Part shown: positions 41,737 to 49,344 of the stretch, in pieces
Position numbering within the stretch: the first letter of the stretch is position 1
Layout: the number at the start of each line of letters is the position of its first letter
NCBI RefSeq assembly: GCF_022662495.1
Contig: NZ_JAKPBU010000001.1
Span: forward strand, 372,001 to 436,000
Reading direction: 5' to 3'
Length of the DNA stretch: 64,000 nt
Source of the DNA: Lysobacter sp. M2-1
Lineage (GTDB): Bacteria; Pseudomonadota; Gammaproteobacteria; Xanthomonadales; Xanthomonadaceae
Notes under the pieces: model-generated
Told to the model about the DNA's origin: nothing
The model's input: only the letters and a program-made list of their open reading frames with translations
The model's database searches: none
Position numbers and translations under genes: made by a program

Positions 41737-41792
41737 GCCTAACGCCTGACAGCCGACCCGCGAGCGGCTTCGGCTTGAATGAATTGTTCGCC
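41737..41792 (-). repeat. attC site 1 of minus array
   Basis: On the minus strand it reads AACAATTCATTCAAGCCG, loop with GCTCGCGGGT, GGCTGTCAGGC and terminal GTTAGGC. It separates the HIT cassette from the lipoprotein cassette. Confidence 0.85.
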
Positions 41793-41798
41793 GACAGA

Positions 41799-42248
41799 CT
41801 AGGGAACAATGCCGAACCCGGCTGGTGCGCTGCTGGGGCGAACGACCGAGCAGTGATACATATCCATATAGATGGTTGTGGTCTGAGCACCACAACTCAC
41901 CTCGTAAGCGTCAATCCAGTGGTAGTCAGGCTCGCCCGCCGCCAGTGGCTTCATTTCCATGTTGTTACGGAGCAGCCTTTCTTGCGCTCCTTGACTCATG
42001 TTGGTGGGGATTGCCGTCCTAGGGCCAACGCTGCCGGAACGGTCAAATTTGGGATGCTCGCCGGACGGACAGATAAGCCTGGCCAAATAATGTCGCTCCC
42101 CGTCGGGGCGACACACCTCTACGGGCTGACTCCGAGTGAGGCCATAGCTGTTCGATGCAGGCGGCGGGGCCTCCGGGCTCGGTACGCCTGAAGTGGCACA
42201 GCCTGCGAGAAAGGCGGAAGCGGCAAGCAGTTTCCATGAGTGGCGCAT
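41799..42248 (-). CDS. Cassette-encoded lipoprotein
   Basis: Lipoprotein of 149 residues: signal MRHSWKLLAASAFLAGC with lipobox LAGC at Cys17, then a Pro/Ser-rich linker and a globular part with several Cys. No known family. It starts just after attC 2 and ends before attC 1, so it is a complete minus-strand cassette. Confidence 0.7.
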   Translation of the reverse strand: MRHSWKLLAASAFLAGCATSGVPSPEAPPPASNSYGLTRSQPVEVCRPDGERHYLARLICPSGEHPKFDRSGSVGPRTAIPTNMSQGAQERLLRNNMEMKPLAAGEPDYHWIDAYEVSCGAQTTTIYMDMYHCSVVRPSSAPAGFGIVP

Positions 42249-42262
42249 ATGTGTCCTCTGTC

Positions 42263-42322
42263 GTCTAACGCCTCAATTTAGCCGCGCCGCGTAGCGGCGT
42301 CGGCTTGGACGAATTGTCAGCC
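42263..42322 (-). repeat. attC site 2 of minus array
   Basis: Minus strand: GGCTGACAATTCGTCCAAGC, stem with CCGCTACGCGG, GGCTAAATTGAGGC and GTTAGAC. The stop of the upstream cassette gene overlaps its first core (TGAC). Confidence 0.85.
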
Positions 42323-42868
42323 GCCAGCAGCGCGAGCATCGAACATGAACTTCGCGCCATCGATTAGGGGCATGTACTGCTCTTTGCTTGACAGGCGCAG
42401 ATCGGCCCAGAATGTGATCTCGCGTGCGCCAGCTGGCATTTTGGCAAGTGGAGCGTACACGCCGAACTCGAAATTGTCGGGGTTTTCGGCGAGCACGAAC
42501 TGCTGGGCCGAGCGGAGCCTGCTGGCGCCACTGGGACTGAGTGCGAGCGTATATGTGGATACGGCCATATCCCGCGAGAACAGCCCGGTAGAGCGGGTTT
42601 CACGTGCTGTCTGTAGCAGTGAAAGCGTCATCTCATGTCGCTGCGACCTGCCATTGGGCGCCCTGAGCGACAGGGTAAGCCGACTGGCGTCCATGTTGAG
42701 ATGAAACCCGGCTGGGACCGAAACCCTCACTCGCACTTCGCCCGGGTCAATCTGCGTCAACGCTCGAGGCTTCAGGGACGAAAGCCTGATTGCCGTGGAC
42801 AAGGGAATCGAAGCGCATCCGGGCAGCGCCAGTGCAGCAGCGACCAGGATGGTTGCAAGTAGGCGCAT
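42317..42868 (-). CDS. Cassette-encoded lipoprotein with a beta-rich domain
   Basis: Lipoprotein of 183 residues: signal MRLLATILVAAALALPGC, lipobox LPGC at Cys18. The mature part is beta-rich (VRVRVSVPAGFHLNMD, SRLTLSLRAP, STYTLALSP) and ends with a short helical tail. No family recognised. Its stop overlaps attC 2, as expected for a compact cassette. Confidence 0.7.
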   Translation of the reverse strand: MRLLATILVAAALALPGCASIPLSTAIRLSSLKPRALTQIDPGEVRVRVSVPAGFHLNMDASRLTLSLRAPNGRSQRHEMTLSLLQTARETRSTGLFSRDMAVSTYTLALSPSGASRLRSAQQFVLAENPDNFEFGVYAPLAKMPAGAREITFWADLRLSSKEQYMPLIDGAKFMFDARAAGG

Positions 42869-42881
42869 AACTTTTCCTGGC

Positions 42882-42941
42882 AGCCAACACCTGTATTAAG
42901 CAAAGCCGCGAAGCGGCTTCGGCTTGAACGATTTGTCAAGT
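42882..42941 (-). repeat. attC site 3 of minus array
   Basis: Minus strand: CTTGACAAATCGTTCAAGCC, loop GCTTCGCGGC, TTGCTTAATACAGGT and GTTGGCT core. The preceding gene stop overlaps its start. Confidence 0.85.
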
Positions 42942-43331
42942 TGCGGGTGTTGTGCTGCCAGCAACCGCTTGAACATCCGACGGCGACATTACGAATGAGT
43001 ACTTGTAGCCAGGATTGACCGCCAGACCAAATGGCGGGCGGGTAATGCTCAATGCCCAAAGAAAGTCCGTGAGTAGCACGTTGGAGTATGCGGGTTCATT
43101 CTTGACCCATGGACCCGCCTTCTCGACAGTGGTGAAGGTGGCCAGCACCGCGAACCCCGCGGGAGAGTTCAGCGTGAGAGGCCGGAAATCTTTGGGAAGC
43201 GAGCCGTTCTCCAATCCTTTATTCAAAGGGATCGCAATCCTGGATTGGCGTAGCGCCTCAATCAGACCAGCACGACCTTCAGGATTGTCCGTGACCGACT
43301 GGATCAGTTGTTCCAACTGGCTTGCGTCCAT
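42936..43331 (-). CDS. SseB-like protein in a cassette
   Basis: Soluble protein of 131 residues. The order of a short helical N terminus (MDASQLEQLIQSVTDNPEGR), a strand pair (SPAGFAVLATFTTVEKAGPW) and NPGYKYSFVMSPSDVQAV resembles the N-terminal domain of SseB-family proteins, often seen in toxin immunity or secretion neighbourhoods. Single-gene cassette ending in attC 3. Confidence 0.6.
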   Translation of the reverse strand: MDASQLEQLIQSVTDNPEGRAGLIEALRQSRIAIPLNKGLENGSLPKDFRPLTLNSPAGFAVLATFTTVEKAGPWVKNEPAYSNVLLTDFLWALSITRPPFGLAVNPGYKYSFVMSPSDVQAVAGSTTPAT

Positions 43332-43345
43332 GCCTTCCTCCGCAA

Positions 43346-43403
43346 CCTGGCGCCTAAATTAAGCCGACCCGCGAAACGGTTCGGCTTGAGTGAATTGTCA
43401 GGC
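43346..43403 (-). repeat. attC site 4 of minus array
   Basis: Minus strand: GCCTGACAATTCACTCAAGC, loop with CGTTTCGCGGGT, GGCTTAATTTAGGC, then a degenerate final core GCCAGG instead of GTTAGG. Confidence 0.8.
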
Positions 43404-43670
43404 ATCAAGCCGGCACCAGAAAGCCAGCGTGTACCTGCCAAGCTCGATTGACTCCCAATCTGCGGACTCGTGGATCGGCATGTCAAGGCTGATTGTCTTG
43501 AGGTCGAAGTGAGCCGGAAAGTTGGCCAGCACAATGTTGGCCGCATCCGAGCCCAGCCTATGGGTGGCCTGGAACAAGGCGAAATTACTCACCAACTCCG
43601 CGACGCCGATGCGGAGCTCACCGCGGTCGAGCAATTCGTCTCCGTCAAAGAACGCTAGATCGACGCGCAT
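43398..43670 (-). CDS. Hypothetical protein, first gene of the minus cassette array
   Basis: Protein of 90 residues (MRVDLAFFDGDELLDRG, then VAELVSNFALFQATHRLG and a C-terminal WESIELGRYTLAFWCRLD), family unknown. The stop lies inside attC 4. Upstream of the start no attC or integrase-proximal attI was seen; instead the right composite repeat begins about 80 bases away. Confidence 0.6.
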   Translation of the reverse strand: MRVDLAFFDGDELLDRGELRIGVAELVSNFALFQATHRLGSDAANIVLANFPAHFDLKTISLDMPIHESADWESIELGRYTLAFWCRLDA

Positions 43671-43749
43671 TGATCATTCTATTCACGGAGAACAGGGGCT
43701 CAAGACCAAGAAAGGGACTCTGCCCCGCCTCTCTTCCTCCAGCTGCCAC

Positions 43750-44075
43750 AAAGAGGCCCCGCAATGCGGGACCTTTCCGTGCATGGATCGCGGGAACGGA
43801 GTAAAGCGCGATCACGCAGCGGGCGGTGGGACGGGCGCGGGCTGGCGGCGCGCGGCGCCTGGTTGAAGCATTGCGAGAGCAGCCAGGCCCGCCCCTGTAG
43901 GAGCGCCACTTTGGCGCGACCGAAACCTCGGCCAGAAAAGGGTCGCGCCGAAGCGGCGCTCCTACAAATGCCCGACAAGAAAGGCCCCGCAACGCGCCGC
44001 CTTCACTGCATGACCAGGCCCTTTCCCCGCTTGCGGCGCGCTGCGCCGGGCCGCACAGGTTGGGATGGCGGCGGC
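43750..44075 (+). repeat. Composite repeat, right copy
   Basis: Same repeat as 40405-40707 in the same orientation. Together they bracket the minus-strand cassette array. This copy is interrupted by a REPIN and by another piece of the GAAGGCCCCGC hairpin family. Confidence 0.75.
43897..43965. repeat. REPIN-like doublet GTAGGAGCGCC...GGCGCTCCTAC
   Basis: Two GTAG-type REP halves facing each other (GTAGGAGCGCCACTTTGGCG and GCCGAAGCGGCGCTCCTAC) separated by about 30 bases. Near-identical to the copy at 45039. No RAYT transposase gene is in the window. Confidence 0.8.
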
Positions 44076-44237
44076 CGGCCGGCGGGGGAGACTTGCCAGC
44101 GATCAGCACGCGCCCATACGCACGATCAACTTTTCAGGACGATCCATAACCAATCGTCCAGCCATCCCCGGCACAGTGACCTCACCGGCCGGTTCGCCTC
44201 AACGCACGGCCACCACCCCAGACCCGAGGACACCACG

Positions 44238-45032
44238 ATGAACCAGCTGATCCCCTCCCTCCTGGCCGCCGCCATGGCCACCACCCTCGGCACCCAGGCG
44301 CAGGCCGCACAGCCCGCTGCCGATGCCGGTACCGATCCCGTGAAAAATATCGTGCTGGTGCACGGCGCCTTCGCCGACGGCAGCGGCTGGCGCGGCGTGT
44401 ACGACGCACTCACCGCACGCGGCTACCGCGTGAGCATCGTCCAGAACCCGCTGACCTCGCTGGCCGACGACGTGGCCGCCACCCGCCGCGTGCTCGACCG
44501 CCAGGACGGCCCGGCGATCCTGGTCGGCCATTCCTGGGGCGGCACGGTGATCACCGAAGCGGGCGTGCACGACAAGGTCGCCGGCCTGGTCTACGTGTCC
44601 GCGCTCGCCCCCGACGCCGGCGAGACCACCGCGCAGCAGTACGCCGGCTTCGCCGCCACGCCCGAGTTCGTGATCGACGTGCACCCCGACGGCATCGGCT
44701 TTCTCAACGGACCGAAGTTCAAGGCCGGCTTCGCGCACGACGCCAGCGACGCCGACGCCGCCTTCCTGCGCGACTCGCAGGTGCCCATCACCATGGCCGA
44801 GTTCGAGACCCCGGTGAAGCACGCGGCCTGGCGCAGCAAGCCCAGCTGGGCGGTGATCGCCACCGAAGACCGGGCCTTCGACCAGGCGATGCTGGTGCAC
44901 ATGGCGCAGCGCATTGGCGCGCAGACCAGCTACGTGAAGGCCAGCCATGCGCTGTACTTCACCCAGCCCAAGGCCGTGGCGGATGTGATCGAGCAGGCGG
45001 CGAAAGGCGCACAGGCCGCGCGGTCGAAGTAG
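44238..45032 (+). CDS. Secreted alpha/beta hydrolase
   Basis: Alpha/beta hydrolase of 264 residues with a signal peptide (SLLAAAMATTLGTQAQA). Nucleophile elbow VGHSWGG, oxyanion region LVHGAFADGSGW, and the late histidine in KASHALYF. This pattern matches small secreted esterases or haloperoxidase-like hydrolases that are common beside antimicrobial or stress genes. Start ATG 44238 follows GAGGA. It lies between two REPIN elements and belongs to no visible operon. Confidence 0.85.
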   Translation: MNQLIPSLLAAAMATTLGTQAQAAQPAADAGTDPVKNIVLVHGAFADGSGWRGVYDALTARGYRVSIVQNPLTSLADDVAATRRVLDRQDGPAILVGHSWGGTVITEAGVHDKVAGLVYVSALAPDAGETTAQQYAGFAATPEFVIDVHPDGIGFLNGPKFKAGFAHDASDADAAFLRDSQVPITMAEFETPVKHAAWRSKPSWAVIATEDRAFDQAMLVHMAQRIGAQTSYVKASHALYFTQPKAVADVIEQAAKGAQAARSK

Positions 45033-45038
45033 CCCCAT

Positions 45039-45107
45039 GTAGGAGCGCCACTCTGGCGCGACCGAACCTCGGCCAGAAAAACCGCCGCGCCGAAGCGGCG
45101 CTCCTAC
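45039..45107. repeat. REPIN-like doublet
   Basis: Second GTAGGAGCGCC...GGCGCTCCTAC doublet, starting 6 bases after the hydrolase stop. Differs from the 43897 copy by a few bases. Confidence 0.8.
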
Positions 45108-45120
45108 ACAAGCCAAAAAA

Positions 45121-45145
45121 GAAGGCCCCGCAGTGCGGGGCCTTC
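45121..45145. terminator. Dispersed hairpin with A and T context, likely bidirectional terminator
   Basis: GAAGGCCCCGC-AGT-GCGGGGCCTTC preceded by a run of A (CCAAAAAA). The same repeat occurs at 36725 and 37670. Between two convergent genes, so it probably terminates both. Confidence 0.65.
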
Positions 45146-45225
45146 ACTGCATGGGATTGCGTAAGGGGGCTTCCGCAATCGCGCAGCAGACGAGTCCTGA
45201 TTGATGTCCTTCCTGTGATCGCCGC

Positions 45226-45771
45226 TCAAACCACCACCGCACACACCCGCGGAAATCCGCGGCTTGCGTCCACGGCTGCGGCCAGTGCGTGGTAGGCGCA
45301 CGCATTGGCCCACTGCATGCCGAAGACCAGCAGCAGCGGCGCGAAGGTCAGGCCAACGGCGGGCACGCGCACCAGCAGGTCCACGATGGCGGGCAGGCAC
45401 AGGGCAACCACGGTCAATGGCCAGGTGAGCAAGGCCACGCGCGCCGACCGCAGTACCGCGCGCCGCAGCGCCTGTATGTCCGGTCTGCGCACATGCCGCC
45501 AGCGCAAGCGGACACGCCGCCATGCCTGGAACACCAGGCGGGTACCGGTGCACGCCACCATCGCTTCGCACAACGCAACCCCCACGGCCGCGCACCTGGC
45601 GGCGGTGAGCACGCCGTCGTGCCGCCACTGCAAGCCCAGCACGGCCAGAGCGATCGCCAGCAGCAGCGCCAGAAAGACCAGACCGGCCTCGGTCTGAATC
45701 CTCCTGGCCGCTGCCTGCCAGTTCATGCCGCGGCCGCCTCCGCTTCCATGCGGAATGAACATGCGTTCCAT
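45226..45771 (-). CDS. Membrane protein downstream of the effector gene
   Basis: Inner-membrane protein of 181 residues with about four hydrophobic segments and an arginine-rich loop (QAWRRVRLRWRHVRRPDIQA). No family recognised. It starts 28 bases after the effector stop on the same strand and may be a second immunity or accessory protein, although nothing in its sequence proves this. Start ATG 45771 follows GGAG. Confidence 0.6.
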   Translation of the reverse strand: MERMFIPHGSGGGRGMNWQAAARRIQTEAGLVFLALLLAIALAVLGLQWRHDGVLTAARCAAVGVALCEAMVACTGTRLVFQAWRRVRLRWRHVRRPDIQALRRAVLRSARVALLTWPLTVVALCLPAIVDLLVRVPAVGLTFAPLLLVFGMQWANACAYHALAAAVDASRGFPRVCAVVV

Positions 45772-45799
45772 GAGCGCTCCTTCCGGTGGGTGCGCAGCG

Positions 45800-46957
45800 T
45801 TAGTGCGCCACGTGCAGCTGCCGGGCATGCTCCTGCGCCTGCTGCCCCTGCTGCGACTGCTGGGCCATGTAGTCGCTCATGCGTTGCAGCGAAGGCGTGG
45901 GCGCTAGCAGATCCACCTGCAAGCGGAAGCCCGGCGTGGTCCCGGCCACGTGCACGTCCGTACCCGACACCGCCATGCGCCCCAGCTTGTCCGCGCTGGT
46001 GATGCCGTTCTCCAACGCCTGCAGGGTGATGTTCGCTGCCACCCGCGGATCGGTATCCCTGGGCAATTGCCAGGCGATGGCGGAGTACAGGCCGTGCTGC
46101 GGATGCGTCACTTCCGAAACCAGCGGGCGCCGCGCCGCTTCGATCAGTGCCGTGCGCGTATCCCGACCCACCTGCCCGTCCACCGGTTGCAGCCCGTGCA
46201 TCCGCTGGAACGCACGCACCGCGTGATCGGTGTCGGGGCCGAAGTCGTGGTCGGTGGCCAATGGCTTGCCGTCGCGCGCGGTGTAGCCCAGCTGGGACAA
46301 GGTGAGCTGCAAGCCCCAGACCTCGGAGCCGTGCGACCCGAGCTTGAGCACATCGCCCGCGGCATGCGCATGCCCGGTGCGCGCGGGCGCTGCCGCTTCA
46401 GGCGCCTGTGGCACATCTTTGCCCGGCGCAGTGTTGGTGGTGATCACGCCTTTGTCCAAGTCGCTGAAGTAGCGCTTGAACTGGTCGAGGTGCGCTTCGT
46501 TGAAATCGATATGCGTATGCAGGCCCACTTTTACTCCGGGTGGGGCCTGCCTGCCCTGCTGGCCCAACGGTTCGCCGTAGCCGATCCTGTCGCCGTCGTG
46601 CACATGGATCGGTTGCATGTGCCGAACCCGTGCGACCAGGTGCGCGTCTTTCCCAGGGCCGTCGTAGATCTCCACCGTGCCCCAGCGATCCATCGCAGCA
46701 CTGCGGCGCACATACCCCTGGGCTGGAGACGGCACATCTACCAGGGCGGTGCCGTTCGCCTGCAAGATGAAATCCTTGCTGATCATCCTCTCGCCGCCCG
46801 GGCCGTAGACAAACTCCTCACGTGTCCCATCGATCTGCCCGTAGTGCCGTCGACTGCTCTCCTTCCATGTCGGGTGATGCTTCTCCAGGTCCTCGTAGCT
46901 GTGCACCTCCTGCCGCCCTGCCCCGACGCTTTCCGAAACCTTGTACCTGCCATCCAT
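45800..46957 (-). CDS. Candidate X-T4SS effector: M23-like domain, peptidoglycan-binding domain and XVIPCD-like tail
   Basis: Protein of 385 residues without a signal peptide. Residues about 55-155 resemble an M23 (LytM) fold with a preserved GLHTHIDFN (HxH) and ARVRHMQPIHVHDGDRI, but the first HxxxD reads M-I-S-K-D, so metal binding may be incomplete. Residues about 203-272 form a PG_binding_1 domain (LGSHGSEVWGLQLTLSQLGY). The C-terminal 100 residues, with THPQHGLYSAIAWQLP, NGIT, AGTTPGFRLQVDLLAP and a Gln-rich tail, look like the VirD4-interacting domain of Xanthomonadales killing T4SS effectors. Strong ribosome site AAGGAGAAGG. Confidence 0.8.
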   Translation of the reverse strand: MDGRYKVSESVGAGRQEVHSYEDLEKHHPTWKESSRRHYGQIDGTREEFVYGPGGERMISKDFILQANGTALVDVPSPAQGYVRRSAAMDRWGTVEIYDGPGKDAHLVARVRHMQPIHVHDGDRIGYGEPLGQQGRQAPPGVKVGLHTHIDFNEAHLDQFKRYFSDLDKGVITTNTAPGKDVPQAPEAAAPARTGHAHAAGDVLKLGSHGSEVWGLQLTLSQLGYTARDGKPLATDHDFGPDTDHAVRAFQRMHGLQPVDGQVGRDTRTALIEAARRPLVSEVTHPQHGLYSAIAWQLPRDTDPRVAANITLQALENGITSADKLGRMAVSGTDVHVAGTTPGFRLQVDLLAPTPSLQRMSDYMAQQSQQGQQAQEHARQLHVAH

Positions 46958-46985
46958 GAGACCTTCTCCTTTGAATTACTGCGCA

Positions 46986-47145
46986 CTAAGGAAGCTTTGA
47001 ACAATTGCACCCCGCCCAATGTGGGAGCGGCCTTGGCCGCGATTGCTCCTCAGCGATGTGCAAAAAATCAAGAGCAATCGCGGCCAAGGCCGCTCCCACG
47101 GTTCCACGTTTGCGCGGGACAACAATTGTTCGGGCTTCCCCTAAG
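46986..47145. mobile_element. MITE-like inverted repeat element between effector and immunity genes
   Basis: Terminal arms CTAAGGAAGC..GAACAATTG and CAATTGTTC..GCTTCCCCTAAG are inverted copies; inside is a REP doublet (GTGGGAGCGGCCTTGGCCGC at 47021 and its mirror ending at 47099). About 160 bases, no gene. Its right end coincides with the immunity-gene stop codon. Confidence 0.65.
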
Positions 47146-47656
47146 TTGATGCATCCACCGCGCCGGCCAGTTCCCAACAGCCGGCCCCACGCTTGAAAGT
47201 GAACGCGACGGCGTACGCGCCACTGCCCTGGCTATGCGCGGACACCACGTACGCGTCCTGCGCCTTTCGTTCCACCTCCCACACAACGCCCTGCCGTTCC
47301 AGTTCGTCCGCAGTCAACATCACGGGGAACGTCACCTCGCCCGCAGCCAGCTGCATGGTCGTCGGGTCGGCCTCCAGGTTCTGCGGGTCGTACAACGTGA
47401 GCGCATACGGATCCCGGGTGTAGGCGCGCTGCACGGCCACGTCGCGCATGAACGCCTGGAGGAACTGATCGAACTCCTGCGAAGGACACGCCACCGCAGC
47501 CGCAACCGGCACCGATGCAGCCGGCTCGGCCGGGGCCGCGCCCGGCGCATCGGCCGCAGGCGCAGACGCCTTGCACGCGGCCAGCAACCACGCAACCAGC
47601 ACGGCGATGAGCAGCCGTTGCGAAGAGGAATTCCGATGCTTGGCGAAGAGATCCAT
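47141..47656 (-). CDS. Lipoprotein, candidate periplasmic immunity protein
   Basis: Lipoprotein of 171 residues: signal RLLIAVLVAWLLAACKA with lipobox LAAC, then an Ala/Pro-rich linker and a compact domain (SQEFDQFLQAFMRDVAVQRA and VVSAHSQGSGAYAVAFTFKR). A periplasmic lipoprotein beside a peptidoglycan-targeting effector is the usual immunity arrangement of X-T4SS systems. ATG 47656 follows AGGAAG; a GTG eight codons upstream is less likely. Its stop codon is the first part of the adjoining MITE arm. Confidence 0.65.
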   Translation of the reverse strand: MDLFAKHRNSSSQRLLIAVLVAWLLAACKASAPAADAPGAAPAEPAASVPVAAAVACPSQEFDQFLQAFMRDVAVQRAYTRDPYALTLYDPQNLEADPTTMQLAAGEVTFPVMLTADELERQGVVWEVERKAQDAYVVSAHSQGSGAYAVAFTFKRGAGCWELAGAVDAST

Positions 47657-47683
47657 ATCGCTTCCTGCGGAGGTGTGCACGGC

Positions 47684-48172
47684 CTACTGCACCAGTTCGG
47701 CCATGCTGCACGCCGAATAGTAGACGTGACAATTGGTGTCCGCCTCTTCGCAGCTCGCAAGCGCAAGGCGGGTTGCCAGCTCGATCGTGGGCGCGCCCTG
47801 CGACATGTACAGCTTGTCGCCTGTCACCATCACCGCGCACTGGTTGTAATACGCCAGGTCGAGCTTGCACTTGGTCCCGCCTTCCGCGCGGCACTGCGCC
47901 AATGCCAGCTTCTTGGCCTGCCGCTTGCTGCGCATGCCGGACACCGCGCCAAGCGCCGCCTTGGCCCCATCGGTTGCAATCGCGCCCCATCGCGTTTCCC
48001 AGTGCGGGCCGGCCGGTTGCGCGGGCTGGCCGTAGCCCGCCGGCATGGGCCCGCATGAGCTCATATTCGTGCCGGAATAAGGAATCATCCCCGGCGGGCA
48101 GCCACCTTCCGCGCCTGCGGCCCCCGCGGCCAGCAGCAACACGGCCGCCAGTAGACAACGCATCGATGGCAT
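47684..48172 (-). CDS. DUF4189-type secreted protein
   Basis: Protein of 162 residues with a signal peptide (MPSMRCLLAAVLLLAAGAAG). C-terminal DUF4189 pattern: KKLALAQCRAEGGTKCKLDL, NQCAVMVTGD and ATRLALASCEEADTNCHVYY. Such proteins occur near Xanthomonadaceae T4SS genes. ATG 48172 (GGAGG upstream) preferred over 48187. Between virB6 and the immunity gene on the same strand. Confidence 0.72.
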   Translation of the reverse strand: MPSMRCLLAAVLLLAAGAAGAEGGCPPGMIPYSGTNMSSCGPMPAGYGQPAQPAGPHWETRWGAIATDGAKAALGAVSGMRSKRQAKKLALAQCRAEGGTKCKLDLAYYNQCAVMVTGDKLYMSQGAPTIELATRLALASCEEADTNCHVYYSACSMAELVQ

Positions 48173-48190
48173 GCAACACCTCCGCACCGG

Positions 48191-49261
48191 TTAGCTCCGT
48201 GTCCTGATCTGGTCGGGCTGGGACGGCTCCGAATTCGTCATCGTCCGCAAGCCTGCAAACACGCCCGGGTCTCGAGCGGTGGCAGGCATTGAGGGATTGG
48301 TCGACGCCGATGGCAGCCCATACGACCCGGGCGGCTGCCCCTGCGGCCCGGGGTTGCTGGCTGCGCCGCCGGCAAAGGCCGAGAAATGCATGAAGTGGCC
48401 CATCGTGCCGGCAAAAAACGCCGCCGCCACCGGCGGCACCGTCACGATCGCCGTGGTCAGCAGCAGCCCAATGCCACCCTGCTGCAGCGCCAGGCTGGAC
48501 AGCCCTTCCACGTCGGCGCCGGGGATCACGCCCATCACCGCCTTGCTGGCCCACATGGCCACCGCCACCTTGGCCGCCAGCTTCATGGTCATAGCCGTGA
48601 CCACGCTCAGCATGGCCATGCTGAACAAGGTGCCGATGCCGTAGAGCAACCACTTGCGGAACAGTTCCTTGGTCTGGTCGAACAGCAGACACAGGATGAA
48701 CAGCGGCCCCAGCCCCACGAACATGGCCACAAAAAACTGGAACAGGATCAGCATGGCGCCCGCCGCCATCGGCGGGCCGCCCGTGCCGAAGCCGGCAAAC
48801 ATCAGCGCCCGCGATTTCTGCTCGCGCGCCTCGTCGTTGCCGTCCAGCACCTGCACCGCGTCAATGGCGCCCAGCGCCAACTGCATGTAGGCCAGGTTCT
48901 GGTCGATGCTGTCGGCCGCGGTCTTGTCCTGTTCCCCGGTGAACAGCGCGTGGATCTCGCGGTCCAGGTCCTGGGTGAAGAACCCATGCAGGTCGGTGCC
49001 CAACAGCGACATGCCGGTGGCCGTGCCCACGATCAGCGTCACCTGCAACCCGCGCACCACCAGGGCCATCAGCGGCTCGCGGTACTGGCCGGTCAGGATG
49101 CGGTAGCCGATCCACAGCACCCACAGGCTCACCAGCACCAGGGCCATGCCGCTGGCCCAGGTCATCATGCGGCCCATCAGGTCCAGCCCAAAGGTGTCGA
49201 TCTCGCCCTTCAGGTAACCGTAGATCAGCGCGAAAAACGCAAAATCTCCGATGCCGCCCAT
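48191..49261 (-). CDS. virB6: VirB6-like inner-membrane T4SS protein
   Basis: Polytopic protein of 356 residues with about six helices in the pattern of TrbL/VirB6 (GLDLMGRMMTWASGMALVLV, FVAMFVGLGPLFILCLLF, KWLLYGIGTLFSMAMLSVV). It forms part of the inner-membrane channel of type IV secretion. ATG 49261 follows AGG. The C-terminal 60 residues are Pro/Gly/Ser-rich and cytoplasmic or periplasmic. Next to virB5, but other vir genes are missing from the window. Confidence 0.82.
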   Translation of the reverse strand: MGGIGDFAFFALIYGYLKGEIDTFGLDLMGRMMTWASGMALVLVSLWVLWIGYRILTGQYREPLMALVVRGLQVTLIVGTATGMSLLGTDLHGFFTQDLDREIHALFTGEQDKTAADSIDQNLAYMQLALGAIDAVQVLDGNDEAREQKSRALMFAGFGTGGPPMAAGAMLILFQFFVAMFVGLGPLFILCLLFDQTKELFRKWLLYGIGTLFSMAMLSVVTAMTMKLAAKVAVAMWASKAVMGVIPGADVEGLSSLALQQGGIGLLLTTAIVTVPPVAAAFFAGTMGHFMHFSAFAGGAASNPGPQGQPPGSYGLPSASTNPSMPATARDPGVFAGLRTMTNSEPSQPDQIRTRS

Positions 49262-49344
49262 CCTTAGGTCCTCCCCTCTCCTGCGTCCATGTGCGCAGCG
49301 CACACCAGTTGTCGGGCCCGTCCCTGGGCCCGCCCGTGGGCCTG

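Larger units (their letters stand above)
43671..44237. other. Repeat-rich gap before the alpha/beta hydrolase
   Basis: Contains the right composite repeat, a REPIN-like doublet and a degenerate copy of the GAAGGCCCCGC hairpin. No gene is credible here. Confidence 0.7.

Noticed and set aside
43671-43745. Possible attI site before the minus array
   Set aside because: No core-like GTT with the expected partner sites and no integrase gene nearby.
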